From positions 310,001 to 374,000 of the forward strand of contig NZ_FNON01000007.1 in the NCBI RefSeq assembly GCF_900107045.1: a DNA stretch of 64,000 nt, read 5' to 3'. Source of the DNA: Amycolatopsis xylanica (GTDB taxonomy: Bacteria; Actinomycetota; Actinomycetes; Mycobacteriales; Pseudonocardiaceae). The translations under genes were made by a program, and so were the position numbers. The notes below the pieces were generated by a model. That model was not told the DNA's origin, made no database searches, and was given only the letters and a program-made list of their open reading frames with translations. The first letter of the stretch is position 1. Each line of letters opens with the position of its first letter. Positions 8,388 through 16,613 of the stretch are shown one piece after another.

Positions 8388-8432
8388 AGGCTAACCGGGC
8401 GAACTCGCTGGCCACACCCCTAATATCCCCTA
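8388..8432 (-). promoter_or_regulatory. cluster-type promoter of the VOC gene
   Basis: On the minus strand: TAGGGG (8432-8427), four bases, TAGGGG (8422-8417), a 23-base spacer, TAGCCT (8393-8388). About 140 bases of untranslated leader would separate it from the VOC start. The rest of the gap 8250-8628 holds the TetR promoter and nothing else recognisable. Confidence 0.75.
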
Positions 8433-8616
8433 GCCATGCACGTCTTCGCGGCGCTTTTTCCACTCCGCTCACACTGACCGGCGAATCCCTTTACCAACTC
8501 TTTAAAATGAGGTCGGACAACGATTTCCGGTTGAACCGAATGGCCTATTCGTAAAGCCGGCGTCCCGGGCGGTCGCGCCGGTCAAGTTCGTTCGGACGTG
8601 TGTGTGGTACTTGAGG

Positions 8617-8622
8617 TAGGGT
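8617..8622 (+). promoter_or_regulatory. -10 element for leaderless TetR transcript
   Basis: TAGGGT ends six bases before ATG 8629, and no Shine-Dalgarno precedes that ATG. This is consistent with transcription starting at or near the A of the start codon. Confidence 0.45.
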
Positions 8623-8628
8623 AAGCGG

Positions 8629-9231
8629 ATGGGACATCGTGAGGATCTGCTCGTAGGAGCCAAGCGCTGCCTGATCGAGAAGGGGTACGCGCGAACCACC
8701 GCCAGGGACATCGTGGCGGCTTCCGGCACCAACCTCGCTTCGATCGGCTACCACTTCGGATCCAAGGAAGCACTGCTGAACGAGGCCCTCATGCAGGCCA
8801 CCGAGGAATGGGGCATGGAGCTCGGCCGCGCGATGGCCGTCGACACCCACCCCGACGCGACCCCGCTGGAGCGGTTCGAGGCCATCTGGGTGCAGGTGGT
8901 CGAGCTGTTCGGCACGCACCGGCAGCTCTGGTCCGCCAACTTCGAGATCCTGGCGCAGATCGAGCACGTGCCCGAGGTCCGCACCGCGCTGACCGAGGCG
9001 AACAAGCAGGCCCGTCCCGGCCTGGCCGCCATGTTCCAGGGCATCGACGAGGACGAGGACCCCAAGGGCGCCTGGGTGCTCGGCTGCTTCCACCAGGCGC
9101 TGCTGACCGGCGTGATGGCCCAGTGGCTGGTCGACCCCGAGACGGCGCCGACCGGGCACGACCTGGCCGAGGCCATGCGCACGATCATGGCGGGCACCTC
9201 GCTCGAGCCGAAGTCGGCGGCGACCCCCTAA
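8629..9231 (+). CDS. TetR-family transcriptional regulator
   Basis: A 200-residue protein with the TetR N-terminal HTH (about residues 2-50: AKRCLIEKGYARTTARDIVAAS, then NLASIGYHFGSKEALLNEAL). The all-helical ligand domain contains FHQALLTGVMAQWL, seen in the AcrR-like PaaX-C/TetR group. It probably senses a small hydrophobic molecule, perhaps the macrolactam or a pathway intermediate. It is a candidate reader of the ACAWRCGTCTWRC motif found upstream of several cluster genes. It is followed by a strong terminator. Confidence 0.88.
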   Translation: MGHREDLLVGAKRCLIEKGYARTTARDIVAASGTNLASIGYHFGSKEALLNEALMQATEEWGMELGRAMAVDTHPDATPLERFEAIWVQVVELFGTHRQLWSANFEILAQIEHVPEVRTALTEANKQARPGLAAMFQGIDEDEDPKGAWVLGCFHQALLTGVMAQWLVDPETAPTGHDLAEAMRTIMAGTSLEPKSAATP

Positions 9232-9272
9232 ACCTGACAAACCCGCCCTTTTCCGCGGTCCGTTCACAGGCT

Positions 9273-9302
9273 CGCCCGCACCGCCGGGCGGGCCTTTTTT
9301 CT
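9273..9302 (+). terminator. rho-independent terminator of the TetR gene
   Basis: A GC-rich stem (GCCCGC 9274-9279 with GCGGGC 9288-9293) is followed by eight consecutive T residues from 9295. This is one of the few classical U-tract terminators in the window. Confidence 0.85.
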
Positions 9303-9504
9303 TTCACCGTTCATCAACGCGACAGATAAAGCCCACTCGGTTCACCGGGTGACCCTTTAGGCACACTTGATGTCTCTCCGGGCACAAGTGTCGTTGTTGC
9401 GTGGACAAAATCGTCCCCGCTTTTCGGTGCGAACGTAACGGGGATCGCGAAAACAGTGTTTGAAATCGGGTCGGCGGGGAAGCCCTCGGCCTGACCACGC
9501 AGGT

Positions 9505-9554
9505 GGGTCGTGAGCGTTGCGGGCGGTTCTAACCGCCCGCAACGCTCACGACCC
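9505..9554. repeat. interspersed palindrome, family centred on GGTTCTAACC
   Basis: Perfect 24-bp arms (9505-9528, 9531-9554) around CT. The sequence class (GTCGTGAG... GGTT-CT-AACC ...CTCACGAC) recurs at 39203, 39272, 49643 and 50119, always in intergenic DNA at gene ends, so it may double as a bidirectional terminator. Confidence 0.85.
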
Positions 9555-9560
9555 TCGTAC

Positions 9561-9603
9561 GGAAGCCCCCTTCGGAATCGCCGGGATTCCAAAGGGGGCT
9601 TCC
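9561..9603 (-). terminator. hairpin terminator of the LAL regulator gene
   Basis: 18-bp arms with one mismatch (9561-9578 and 9586-9603) lie 21 bases after the stop codon of the leftward LAL gene. Confidence 0.75.
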
Positions 9604-9624
9604 GTGTTTCCCGGGGAGCGGGCT

Positions 9625-12249
9625 CTAGGACGCCGTCGTGGCGAGTGCCATCGGCAGTTCGGCGGCGAGTGCGGAACGGGTGGTGACGTTGAGCTTGCGG
9701 TAGATCCGGGTCAGATGCTGCTCGACCGTGCTCATGGTGATGAACAGCTGACGGCTGATCTCCCGGTTCGTGTGGCCCTGCGCGGCGAGCGAAGCGACCC
9801 GGCGCTCGGCTTCGCTCAGCAGGGACAGGGTTTCGTTGTGGACGACGGACGGGAGCGAGTCGAGCGTCTCGTCGGCGGTCAGCTCGACCTGGCAGCCTGC
9901 CGCGATCTCCGAGGCGCGGCGGACCAGGAGGCGGGCCTTGCCGTAGTCGCCGAGGAGGTGGTGGGTGCGGCCGAGTTCGCCGAGCGCGTGGGCGAGCTCG
10001 ACGAGGTCGCCGCACTCCTGCAGCGCTGGGACCGCCTCGGTGAGGATCTCGACGCGCTCGTGGGGTTCGCTGGCGGCGGCCAGCGCGCGCAGCGAGGTGC
10101 CGCGGACGCGGGTGACGTCGCCGGTCGGGAGGCGGAGCTGGGCGGTGATCAGGTCGCGGGCGGTCTGGGTGCGGCCGAGGCGGACGTACACGCGGGCGAG
10201 GTCGCCGCGCCACGGGAGGAAGGCCGGGAAGTCGAGGCCCCAGTCCTCCAGCAGCGCGCCGCAGGTGCGGAAATCGGCCAGCGCGGCGTGCAGCCTGCCG
10301 GTCGCCAGGTGGAAGCGGCCGCGGGCGTGGAGGAACAGCGGCCAGTAGCGGGTCTCGGTGATGCCGTCCGGGAGCGGGAACTCGAGCAGCTCTTCGGCGG
10401 CTTCGAGCTTGTTCATCGCGGTCAGCGCGTACAGGCGGTGCGCCAGCGGTGAGCCGACGGCGACACCCCAGCTCTTGGCAGACATCTCGGTGAGCGCCTG
10501 CGCGGCGTGGCGCTCGGCGGCGGCGACATCGCCGTCGCGCAGCGCGATGTGCGAACGGACGTCGGCCAGCGCCGCGGTCCACGCCTTGGCGCGCTGGGCC
10601 CGTGCCTGCGCGCCGAGCGTCTCGCACCACTGGCCCGCCTTCGCGGCCGAGCCGGTGTAGATCAGGGTGAATAGGGCCGAAAGGACCGCTTCGAGCGTGG
10701 TGTCGCCGACGCGGGCGCTCTGCAGTACCTGCTCGGCCGAGACGACGGCGTCCGGTCCGATGAAGGTGGTGAGGTTGTCGGCGTCCAGCTCGGTCGCGGG
10801 GACGGGCTCGTGGTGCTCGCCGGTGGCGCCGCCTTCCAGGACGGTCAGCACCGGCGGGTGCGCGAAGCGGACCCACTTGGCGGTCAGCTCCAGCTCGGCC
10901 GCGACGCGGGCGGTGTCCTCGGCGGACTCGCCGTCGCCCAGCAGGCGGCGGCGGACCTCGGCCTGGGCGGCGGGCGAGCGCAGCGGCGCGAGCAGCCGGA
11001 CGTTGGCCGCCGGGTTGGTCAGGCCCTGGACCCTGGCGAGCATGGCGGTGAGGCCGGCGCGGCGGCGCTCGTCGTCGCAGACCTGCTGGGCGAGCTCGAG
11101 GCAGTCGACGGCGCGCAGCACGTCGTCCTCGGCGATGGCGTGGGTGGCGGCCTCCTGCAGCACCTCGACGACCCAGTCCTGCTCGACCGGACCGGCCGAG
11201 AGCAGGTGGTCGGCGATGTGCGAGGCGGTGGCGCCCTCGTGGTAGAGCACGGTGGCGGCGCGGACGAACAGCGCGGACTCGCCCTCGTCATCCATCTCGG
11301 CCAGCACGGCCGCGCGGAACTCGGGGTGACGGAAGCGGCAGTCGTCGAGCATGCCGGTCGCGTTCAGCGCGGTCAGCGCCTGCGCCACCGCGGCGGGCTC
11401 GATCTCCAGCAGCTGCGCCAGCGCGGCTGCCGAGGAGTACTCGCCCAGCACGGCGACACCGCGGGCGACCTCCAGCAGGCGCGGCTCCCAGCGGGTCAGG
11501 CAGGTGAGCAGCGCGTGCGTGGCGTGGCGGCCGACGATCAGGTGCGGGCCCGCCTCGGCGCGGGCCAGGTGGTCCTCGATCAGCGCGCGCAGCAGGAACG
11601 GGTTGCCGCCGCAGACGGCGTGGAACGAGGTCGCCAGCCGGGCGACCGTCAGCTGGTCCAGCTCGCTCTTGAGCACCTCGGTGACCGCCTTGAGCGACAG
11701 CGGGGCGACCGTGACGCGGATGATCTCGCGGGAGCGCATGAGCTCGGCGTAGACCATGGAGTGCACCGAGCGCGGCTGCTGCCACTCGCTCAGCACGATC
11801 AGGACGCGGGCGGAGGCGATGCGGCGCTGCAGGTACAGCAGCACGCGCAGGCTCTCGACGTCGGCGTACTGCAGGTCGTCGACCGTCAGCACGACCGTGG
11901 TGTGCTGCGCCAGCTCGAGGATGGCGGCGCACAGCTCGGCGGCGTGCTCGGTGAAGGACTCGGGCTTGAGCGCGGCCTCGACGCGGCTCGCGAGGCCGGC
12001 GGGCAGCGCGGCGGAGCGGAAGAGCTCCATCGCCAGGCCCAGCGGCAGGCGGTGGTCCGAGGCGGACCCGGCGGCGCTGAACACGACGGCGCCCTCGGCG
12101 GCGGCGTGGGCGGCGAAGGCACGCAGCAGCGCGGACTTGCCGGTGCCGCCCGGGCCGCCGACCGCGACGACCCGGCCCTGACGCCGCGCGGCCTGACCGT
12201 AGGCGGAGTTCAGGGTCTCCCACTCACTGCCGCGTTCTGCCAGTCGCAT
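9625..12249 (-). CDS. LAL-type (LuxR-family) pathway regulator
   Basis: An 874-residue protein starting at ATG 12249 behind GGAGGAG; longer frames upstream lack a ribosome site. Walker A GGPGGTGKSALL spans residues 31-42, and the Walker B-like strand VVLTVDDLQYAD follows at about 120-131. The middle is a helical TPR-like region (repeats such as LARVYVRLGRTQTARDLI). The C-terminal LuxR HTH is LLSEAERRVASLAAQGHTNR followed by EISRQLFITMSTVEQHLTRI. This architecture matches PikD/GdmR-type positive regulators of macrolide clusters. It is the best candidate activator of the TAGGGG promoters. Its own upstream region lacks that full pattern but carries copies of the second motif. Confidence 0.92.
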   Translation of the reverse strand: MRLAERGSEWETLNSAYGQAARRQGRVVAVGGPGGTGKSALLRAFAAHAAAEGAVVFSAAGSASDHRLPLGLAMELFRSAALPAGLASRVEAALKPESFTEHAAELCAAILELAQHTTVVLTVDDLQYADVESLRVLLYLQRRIASARVLIVLSEWQQPRSVHSMVYAELMRSREIIRVTVAPLSLKAVTEVLKSELDQLTVARLATSFHAVCGGNPFLLRALIEDHLARAEAGPHLIVGRHATHALLTCLTRWEPRLLEVARGVAVLGEYSSAAALAQLLEIEPAAVAQALTALNATGMLDDCRFRHPEFRAAVLAEMDDEGESALFVRAATVLYHEGATASHIADHLLSAGPVEQDWVVEVLQEAATHAIAEDDVLRAVDCLELAQQVCDDERRRAGLTAMLARVQGLTNPAANVRLLAPLRSPAAQAEVRRRLLGDGESAEDTARVAAELELTAKWVRFAHPPVLTVLEGGATGEHHEPVPATELDADNLTTFIGPDAVVSAEQVLQSARVGDTTLEAVLSALFTLIYTGSAAKAGQWCETLGAQARAQRAKAWTAALADVRSHIALRDGDVAAAERHAAQALTEMSAKSWGVAVGSPLAHRLYALTAMNKLEAAEELLEFPLPDGITETRYWPLFLHARGRFHLATGRLHAALADFRTCGALLEDWGLDFPAFLPWRGDLARVYVRLGRTQTARDLITAQLRLPTGDVTRVRGTSLRALAAASEPHERVEILTEAVPALQECGDLVELAHALGELGRTHHLLGDYGKARLLVRRASEIAAGCQVELTADETLDSLPSVVHNETLSLLSEAERRVASLAAQGHTNREISRQLFITMSTVEQHLTRIYRKLNVTTRSALAAELPMALATTAS

Positions 12250-12333
12250 CTCAAGTCTCCTCCGCTTGCGCCCTGGAAAACCTGCGCTCCGGGCTGCCGT
12301 TCTGGAACCATTAAACGCCATCCGAAACCAATA

Positions 12334-12347
12334 TACAAGCGTCTTAC
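12334..12347 (-). promoter_or_regulatory. shared motif ACAWRCGTCTWRC, LAL upstream copy 1
   Basis: TACAAGCGTCTTAC, 85 bases before the LAL start. Close copies occur at 12624, 13291 and 39173, and weaker ones at 16322 and 44321, all upstream of leftward cluster genes. It may be an operator for the TetR or a LAL protein. Confidence 0.5.
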
Positions 12348-12623
12348 ACAGAAAACACGTTGCGTTGTGCGCGACCACAAATCGTGAGGACGCCCGTGAC
12401 GGTCCGCGCTGTCCGACAGCCGCACAGGACACCGTCTCCGACGCCGACTTCGCGCCGAATTCGCAGCTTGAAGCCCAGATCAACGGCGCGGTCAGATCAA
12501 AACCACCCCCTACCAGGGGTCACCATAACCAGACATAGTAGACATATCAGACTAGATGACCGTCTAAGACGTCGGTCTATGTCATGTCTCGCAAACCGTG
12601 CGCAACGGATCACAAACGCTTAT

Positions 12624-12637
12624 GACAAGCGTCTAAA
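12624..12637 (-). promoter_or_regulatory. shared motif ACAWRCGTCTWRC, LAL upstream copy 2
   Basis: GACAAGCGTCTAAA, about 375 bases upstream of the LAL start, same orientation as the other copies. Confidence 0.45.
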
Positions 12638-12967
12638 CATGCGCTCTGGCAATTCTTTAAATAGGCGCGCGCTAACCTTATACAGATTTATCAATAATGG
12701 ATTTCGGTCAGGCGATCGCGCGGGCCGCGGCGGGGACGCCGAGCGAACCGCAGGTCAGGGCCCACATCCGCGGCAGGCCATGATCGTCACCAGTGAACAC
12801 ACCACGGCCAGGCGGCGGTCATCGGCCACCCATTCGCGCTAAGGGAAGAATGGGGGACGCACCGGCGAGCGGAACAAACCCTTACGGGTCAAGGAGAACG
12901 CACCCCGGACGCGACGAAGCGCACGGCGGGTTCGCCGTGCGCTTCGTGATTCGCGGGACAGTAGGGG

Positions 12968-13237
12968 TCAGACCTCGTTGCGCATGAGACCGGCGTCACG
13001 CAGCTCGCCGACCCAGAGGTCCATGTCGGCCTTCATATGATCAGGATGGCGATCCCACAGGGTCGCGAGCATGCGCGCGGCGGCGTCGAGATTGCCGTCG
13101 TGCTGCCGCAGCGCGATCCACATCGCGGTGCCCACCCGGCTGCAGCGGAACCGGGCACCACTCTGCTCGGAGAAGAGCTCCAGCTGTCCGTCCGCCATGA
13201 CGGTGGCCATCAGGCCCGGCTCGGGTCGCACTGGCAT
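12968..13237 (-). CDS. stand-alone PqqD-like (RRE-fold) small protein
   Basis: An 89-residue protein from ATG 13237 behind GAGGGGGGAAG. The sequence follows the PqqD pattern: a beta hairpin (ATVMADGQLELFSEQSGARF), then RCSRVGTAMWIALRQ, a helix LDAAARMLATLWDRHP, and a final helix LWVGELRDAGLM. PqqD domains bind leader peptides in PQQ and RiPP pathways. No precursor peptide or radical-SAM partner is visible, so the role in a polyketide cluster is unclear. Its promoter region carries the shared motif at 13291, which suggests co-regulation with the PKS. The assignment rests on pattern and length. Confidence 0.6.
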   Translation of the reverse strand: MPVRPEPGLMATVMADGQLELFSEQSGARFRCSRVGTAMWIALRQHDGNLDAAARMLATLWDRHPDHMKADMDLWVGELRDAGLMRNEV

Positions 13238-13290
13238 CTTCCCCCCTCTCGGGGCGCGGGGACCTCAGGCGGTCCGTTCAGCTCTGATCA

Positions 13291-13304
13291 TACATACGTC
13301 TTAC
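13291..13304 (-). promoter_or_regulatory. shared motif ACAWRCGTCTWRC upstream of the PqqD-like gene
   Basis: TACATACGTCTTAC, 54 bases before the start codon. A single CCCCTA (TAGGGG on the gene's strand) lies at 13405-13410 without a second copy. The remaining gap to 13616 shows nothing recognisable. Confidence 0.5.
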
Positions 13305-13616
13305 ACTTGGAACTAGTACGACCGTATGGGAATTTGGGCGCACTTGTCCGGCCAGCTTGGGACTGGCCGTCAGTATTGGTGTTCACGCTCTCCGTACACC
13401 AGTACCCCTAGTCGGTGAAGTTCGGCGCGCAGTCGCCCGAACGTGTCGGTTTTCGACATTTCAAGTGCTTTTCCACCCGGTCTGACCAGGACTTTCGCAT
13501 CCAGTGAGAGGTGAATCTAGTACCGAGTACAGATTTGGCGAATATCTGCGAACGGATCGTCAAACGGTTCTCTTGTATTCATTTGCAGACACTTTTGACT
13601 TGGCCGGACGAAAGAC

Positions 13617-13655
13617 GGCGGGCACCCGCGGTCGTCAAGACCATGGGTGCCCGCC
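13617..13655 (-). terminator. hairpin terminator of the carboxylase-thioesterase operon
   Basis: 11-bp arms GGCGGGCACCC (13617-13627) and GGGTGCCCGCC (13645-13655), with an additional small inner stem, lie about 20 bases past the thioesterase stop. Confidence 0.75.
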
Positions 13656-13675
13656 GGCCGGTGACACGTGCTGGG

Positions 13676-14419
13676 TCATGCCTCCTGGACGTGCTTCGAG
13701 ATCTCCGCCATCACCGCCGGCGCGTGCTCGTTGAGGTAGAAGTGCCCGCCGGTGAAGACCTGCAAACTGAACTCGCCGCGCGTGTGGTTGGCCCAGCCGC
13801 GCGCCTCGTCGAGGGTGACCTCCGGGTCGGTGTTGCCGGTGAGCACCAGGATCGGGGTCTTGAGCTTGGGCCCTTCGGCGTAGCGGTAGGTCTCGGCCGC
13901 CTTGTAGTCGCTGCGGATCGCCGGGATGCTCATCCGGAGCACCTCCTCGTCGCCGAGGATCGCCGCGTCCGTGCCGCTCATCTTCTTGAGCGTGTTGATG
14001 AGCCCGTCGTCGCTGGACTTGTGCACGACCTCGTTCTCACGGTGCATCGACGGCGCGCGGCGGCCGGAGGCGAACAGCCCGAGCGGCACGATGCCGCGAG
14101 CTTCGAGGCGCAGCGCGACCTCGAAGGCGATGTTGGCGCCCAGGCTGTGCCCGAACAACGTCACGGGCTTGTCCAGCCAGCCGTTCTCGAGCTCCGCGAC
14201 GATCGCGTCCGCGAGCAGGCGGACGTCGTCGATCAGCGGCTCGGTGCGGCGGTCCTGCCTGCCGGGGTACTGGATGGCGAGCACGTCGATCTCCGGCGAG
14301 AGGGTGCGCGACACCGGGAAGTAGAACGGCGCGGAACCACCCGCGTGGGGGAAGCAGACCAGACGCGTGGCGGCGTCCGGCGCCGGGTGGAAGTTGCGGA
14401 TCCAGGCACTGCCGGTCAT
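13676..14419 (-). CDS. type II thioesterase (editing)
   Basis: A 247-residue alpha/beta hydrolase of the GrsT/TEII group: LVCFPHAGGSA near the N-terminus, nucleophile Ser92 in GHSLG, Asp198 in GNTDPEV, His226 in GGHFYL. These enzymes remove aberrant acyl groups from PKS and carrier-protein thiols. It is the last gene of an operon with the acyl-CoA carboxylase subunits (34 bp after the epsilon-subunit gene), so extender supply and proofreading share one transcript. Confidence 0.93.
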   Translation of the reverse strand: MTGSAWIRNFHPAPDAATRLVCFPHAGGSAPFYFPVSRTLSPEIDVLAIQYPGRQDRRTEPLIDDVRLLADAIVAELENGWLDKPVTLFGHSLGANIAFEVALRLEARGIVPLGLFASGRRAPSMHRENEVVHKSSDDGLINTLKKMSGTDAAILGDEEVLRMSIPAIRSDYKAAETYRYAEGPKLKTPILVLTGNTDPEVTLDEARGWANHTRGEFSLQVFTGGHFYLNEHAPAVMAEISKHVQEA

Positions 14420-14453
14420 GAGGGTCCCTTTCTCGGTTGCTGCGTTTGGTTCG

Positions 14454-14687
14454 TCAACGGCTGGTGGCCCAGAACCCGGGCGGGGTGTAGCCGGGGTCGC
14501 GCACCCAGCCGGGCGCGCGGCCCGGCTCGGGCGTGGTGCGGCCCGGGATAAAGCCCGCTTTATCCCGCGGAGTAAAGCGGGCTTTATCCCGGGTGGACTG
14601 GAGCAGCGCGAGCACGGCGACCGTGGCGGCGGCGATCTCGTGGTCGTCCGGGTTTCCCTTGGTGACGACCAGCAGCGGCGCGCTCAT
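14454..14687 (-). CDS. acyl-CoA carboxylase epsilon subunit with in-frame palindromic insertion
   Basis: A 77-residue protein overlapping the beta-subunit stop by four bases (ATGA). The AccE-like N-terminus LLVVTKGNPDDHEIAAATVA and the C-terminus GWVRDPGYTPPGFWATSR are recognisable. They are separated by RDKARFTPRDKAGFIP, encoded by a 52-bp near-perfect palindrome (14542-14593). Epsilon subunits stabilise the alpha-beta complex of actinomycete acyl-CoA carboxylases, and their middle part is variable, so the insertion is probably tolerated. Confidence 0.8.
   Translation of the reverse strand: MSAPLLVVTKGNPDDHEIAAATVAVLALLQSTRDKARFTPRDKAGFIPGRTTPEPGRAPGWVRDPGYTPPGFWATSR
14542..14593. repeat. 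double-unit palindromic element inside the epsilon-subunit gene
   Basis: 52 bp equal to their own reverse complement except in the centre. It is made of two about 24-bp palindromic units, CGGGATAAAGC followed by its complement GCTTTATCCCG. On the gene strand it reads RDKARFTP-RDKAGFIP. Related units sit in three PKS acyltransferase domains (26679, 31785, 54379). Confidence 0.9.
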
Positions 14688-16279
14688 GCCGGCGGGTTCC
14701 CGTGCTTGCGCGACGGGAGCCGCGAGTGCTTCGTGCGGAGCATGGCGAGCGCGTCGACCAGGGTCTGGCGGGTGACCGACGGGTCGATCACGTCGTCGAC
14801 CAGTCCGCGCTCGGCGGCGTAGAACGGGTGCATCAGCTCGTCCTGGTACTCCTGGATCCGGTCCTTGCGTGCGGCCTCGGGGTCTTCCGCGGCGGCGATC
14901 TCGCGGCGGAAGACGACGTTGGCCGCGCCCTCGGCGCCCATGACGGCGATTTCGTTGGTGGGCCAGGCGAAGGAGAGGTCCGCGCCGATCGAGCGGGAGT
15001 CCATGACGATGTACGCGCCGCCGTAGGCCTTGCGCACGATGAGCTGGATGCGCGGGACGGTGGCGTTGCAGTAGGCGTAGAGCAGCTTGGCGCCGTGGCG
15101 GATGATGCCGCCGTGTTCCTGGTCTTTGCCCGGCAGGAAGCCCGGTACGTCGACCATGGTGATCAGCGGGATGCTGAACGAGTCGCACAGCGAAACGAAG
15201 CGAGCGGCCTTCTCAGAGGCGTGTATGTCCAACACGCCCGCGTACGAGGCGGGCTGGTTGGCGACGATGCCGACGACGTGGCCGTCGAGCCGGGCGAGGC
15301 CGCAGATGATGTTGGTGGCCCAGGAGGCGTGGACCTCGAACAGGTCGCCGTCGTCGATGATCTCCTCGATGACCGCGCGCATGTCGTAGGCCTGGTTGGG
15401 ATCGGCCGGGACGATGTCCAGCAGCGACTCGCTGCGCCGGTAGGCCGGGTCGTCGGGCTGGACCGCGGGCGGGAGTTCGCGGTTGTTCTGGGGCAGCAGG
15501 GAAAGCAGGTGCCTGACCTCTTCGAGGCACTCTTCCTCGGAGTCGTACATGAACCCGGCGGCGCCGGAGACACCCGCGTGGACCTCCGCGCCGCCGAGTT
15601 GCTCGTGGGTGATCTCCTCGCCGGTGACGCTGCGGACCACGTCCGGGCCGGTGATGTACATCTGCGCGGAGCCGCGGACCATGAACACGAAGTCGGTCAA
15701 CGCGGGCGAGTACGTCGCGCCGCCCGCGCACGGGCCGAGCATGACGGAGATCTGCGGGATCACGCCGGAACACCGGACGTTGCGCCGGAAGATGCCGCCG
15801 TAGCCGGCGAGCGCGGTGACGCCCTCTTGGATGCGGGCGCCCGCGCCGTCGCTGAGCGAGACGATGGGCGCGCCCGCCGATTCGGCGAGGTCCATGACCT
15901 TGTGGATCTTCTCGGCGTGCGCCTCACCCAGCGAGCCGCCGAAGACGCGGAAGTCGTGTGCGTAGACGAAGACGGTGCGGCCGTTGACCAATCCCCAGCC
16001 GGTGACGACGCCGTCGCCGTGCGGCTTCTTGTCCTCCAGGCCGAACCCGGTGGCCCGATGCCTGCGGAAGCCCTCGATCTCGCGGAAGGTGTTCTTGTCG
16101 AAGAGCAGGTCGAGGCGTTCGCGGACGGTGAGCTTTCCCTTGGCGTGCTGGGCTTCCGTCGCCTTGTTCGACGGACCGGCCTGCGCCGCCTCGCGGGTCA
16201 GCTCGAGCTCGACCACGCGTGACCGCAGATCCGGCCGGGGAGTCTTCACCTCGACGCCGAACTCCTCAACAACGGACAT
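14684..16279 (-). CDS. acyl-CoA carboxylase beta subunit (AccB/PccB type, carboxyltransferase)
   Basis: A 531-residue carboxyltransferase with both crotonase-like halves; signatures include SLSDGAGARIQEG, MLGPCAGGATYSPAL, VDVPGFLPGKDQEHGGIIRHGAKLLYAY and KAYGGAY. The residue known in Streptomyces coelicolor AccB/PccB to steer acyl-chain choice (Ile in AccB, Asp422 in PccB) is Ile424 here (GGAYIVMD). This predicts use of acetyl-CoA as well as propionyl-CoA, and suits a cluster dominated by malonyl-type ATs. The biotin-carrying alpha subunit is not in the window. It is first gene of the operon with epsilon subunit and type II thioesterase, behind a cluster-type promoter. Confidence 0.93.
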   Translation of the reverse strand: MSVVEEFGVEVKTPRPDLRSRVVELELTREAAQAGPSNKATEAQHAKGKLTVRERLDLLFDKNTFREIEGFRRHRATGFGLEDKKPHGDGVVTGWGLVNGRTVFVYAHDFRVFGGSLGEAHAEKIHKVMDLAESAGAPIVSLSDGAGARIQEGVTALAGYGGIFRRNVRCSGVIPQISVMLGPCAGGATYSPALTDFVFMVRGSAQMYITGPDVVRSVTGEEITHEQLGGAEVHAGVSGAAGFMYDSEEECLEEVRHLLSLLPQNNRELPPAVQPDDPAYRRSESLLDIVPADPNQAYDMRAVIEEIIDDGDLFEVHASWATNIICGLARLDGHVVGIVANQPASYAGVLDIHASEKAARFVSLCDSFSIPLITMVDVPGFLPGKDQEHGGIIRHGAKLLYAYCNATVPRIQLIVRKAYGGAYIVMDSRSIGADLSFAWPTNEIAVMGAEGAANVVFRREIAAAEDPEAARKDRIQEYQDELMHPFYAAERGLVDDVIDPSVTRQTLVDALAMLRTKHSRLPSRKHGNPPA

Positions 16280-16324
16280 CTCGCTCTCCCACTCACGTCC
16301 TCGGCTCCAGCCCTGTCTAAAACG

Positions 16325-16369
16325 ATCGTCTGTCTAAATCTTCCTTTCCGGAACCCCTACCCGCCCCCT
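16325..16369 (-). promoter_or_regulatory. cluster-type promoter of the carboxylase operon (degenerate)
   Basis: Minus strand: AGGGGG (16369-16364), four bases, TAGGGG (16359-16354), a 23-base spacer, GACGAT (16330-16325). One box and the -10 are imperfect, but period and spacing match the better sites. A weak copy of the ACAWRCGTCTWRC motif overlaps at 16322-16334. Confidence 0.5.
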
Positions 16370-16416
16370 GCCTTCCCACCCCACCGCCCTGACCAGCCCG
16401 GGAGGCGTACGCAGCT

Positions 16417-16600
16417 GGACGACACCCGTGCACAGACGGACGACACGCGTCCATGAACGGACGACACGCGTACCTGGATGGACGACACGCCCGGGGCGCC
16501 AAACCTGACCCGTGATCGTGTCGTCCGTCTGTGCACGCGTGTCGTCCGGCTGTGCACGCGTGTCGTCCGGCTGTGCACGCGTGTCGTCCGTCTGGGTACG
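16417..16600. repeat. opposed array of 21-bp repeats
   Basis: Four units beginning GGACGACAC start at 16417, 16438, 16459 and 16480, exactly 21 bases apart. Four units of the complementary sense (CGTGTCGTCC...) start at 16517, 16538, 16559 and 16580, again 21 bases apart. The two halves can fold on each other into one long cruciform. No gene is supported; frames through it are repeat artefacts. Confidence 0.9.
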
Positions 16601-16613
16601 GGGGTGGGTGAGC

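Larger units (their letters stand above)
12250..12967. other. long regulatory intergenic region upstream of the LAL gene
   Basis: No gene is supported here. The stretch 12300-12700 is AT-rich for this genome and full of short related motifs: ACAAGCGTCTTAC at 12335, ACAAGCGTCTAAA at 12625, a compound inverted site around GACCGTCTAAGACGTCGGTC at 12559-12578, and CCCCT-ACC-AGGGG at 12508-12519. It reads as a heavily regulated promoter for the LAL gene. 12720-12967 shows nothing further. Confidence 0.55.

Noticed and set aside
9517..12387. Long plus-strand frames opposite the LAL gene and opposite the PKS genes
   Set aside because: Mirror frames caused by GC-rich codon bias; Arg/Val/Asp-rich translations without domains.
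12781..12842. Possible small gene before the PqqD-like gene
   Set aside because: No ribosome site or codon bias; the region is only non-coding DNA.
14542..14593. Palindrome in the epsilon-subunit gene as a terminator
   Set aside because: It lies inside a coding frame, is followed by conserved C-terminal residues, and related units occur within PKS domains in frame.
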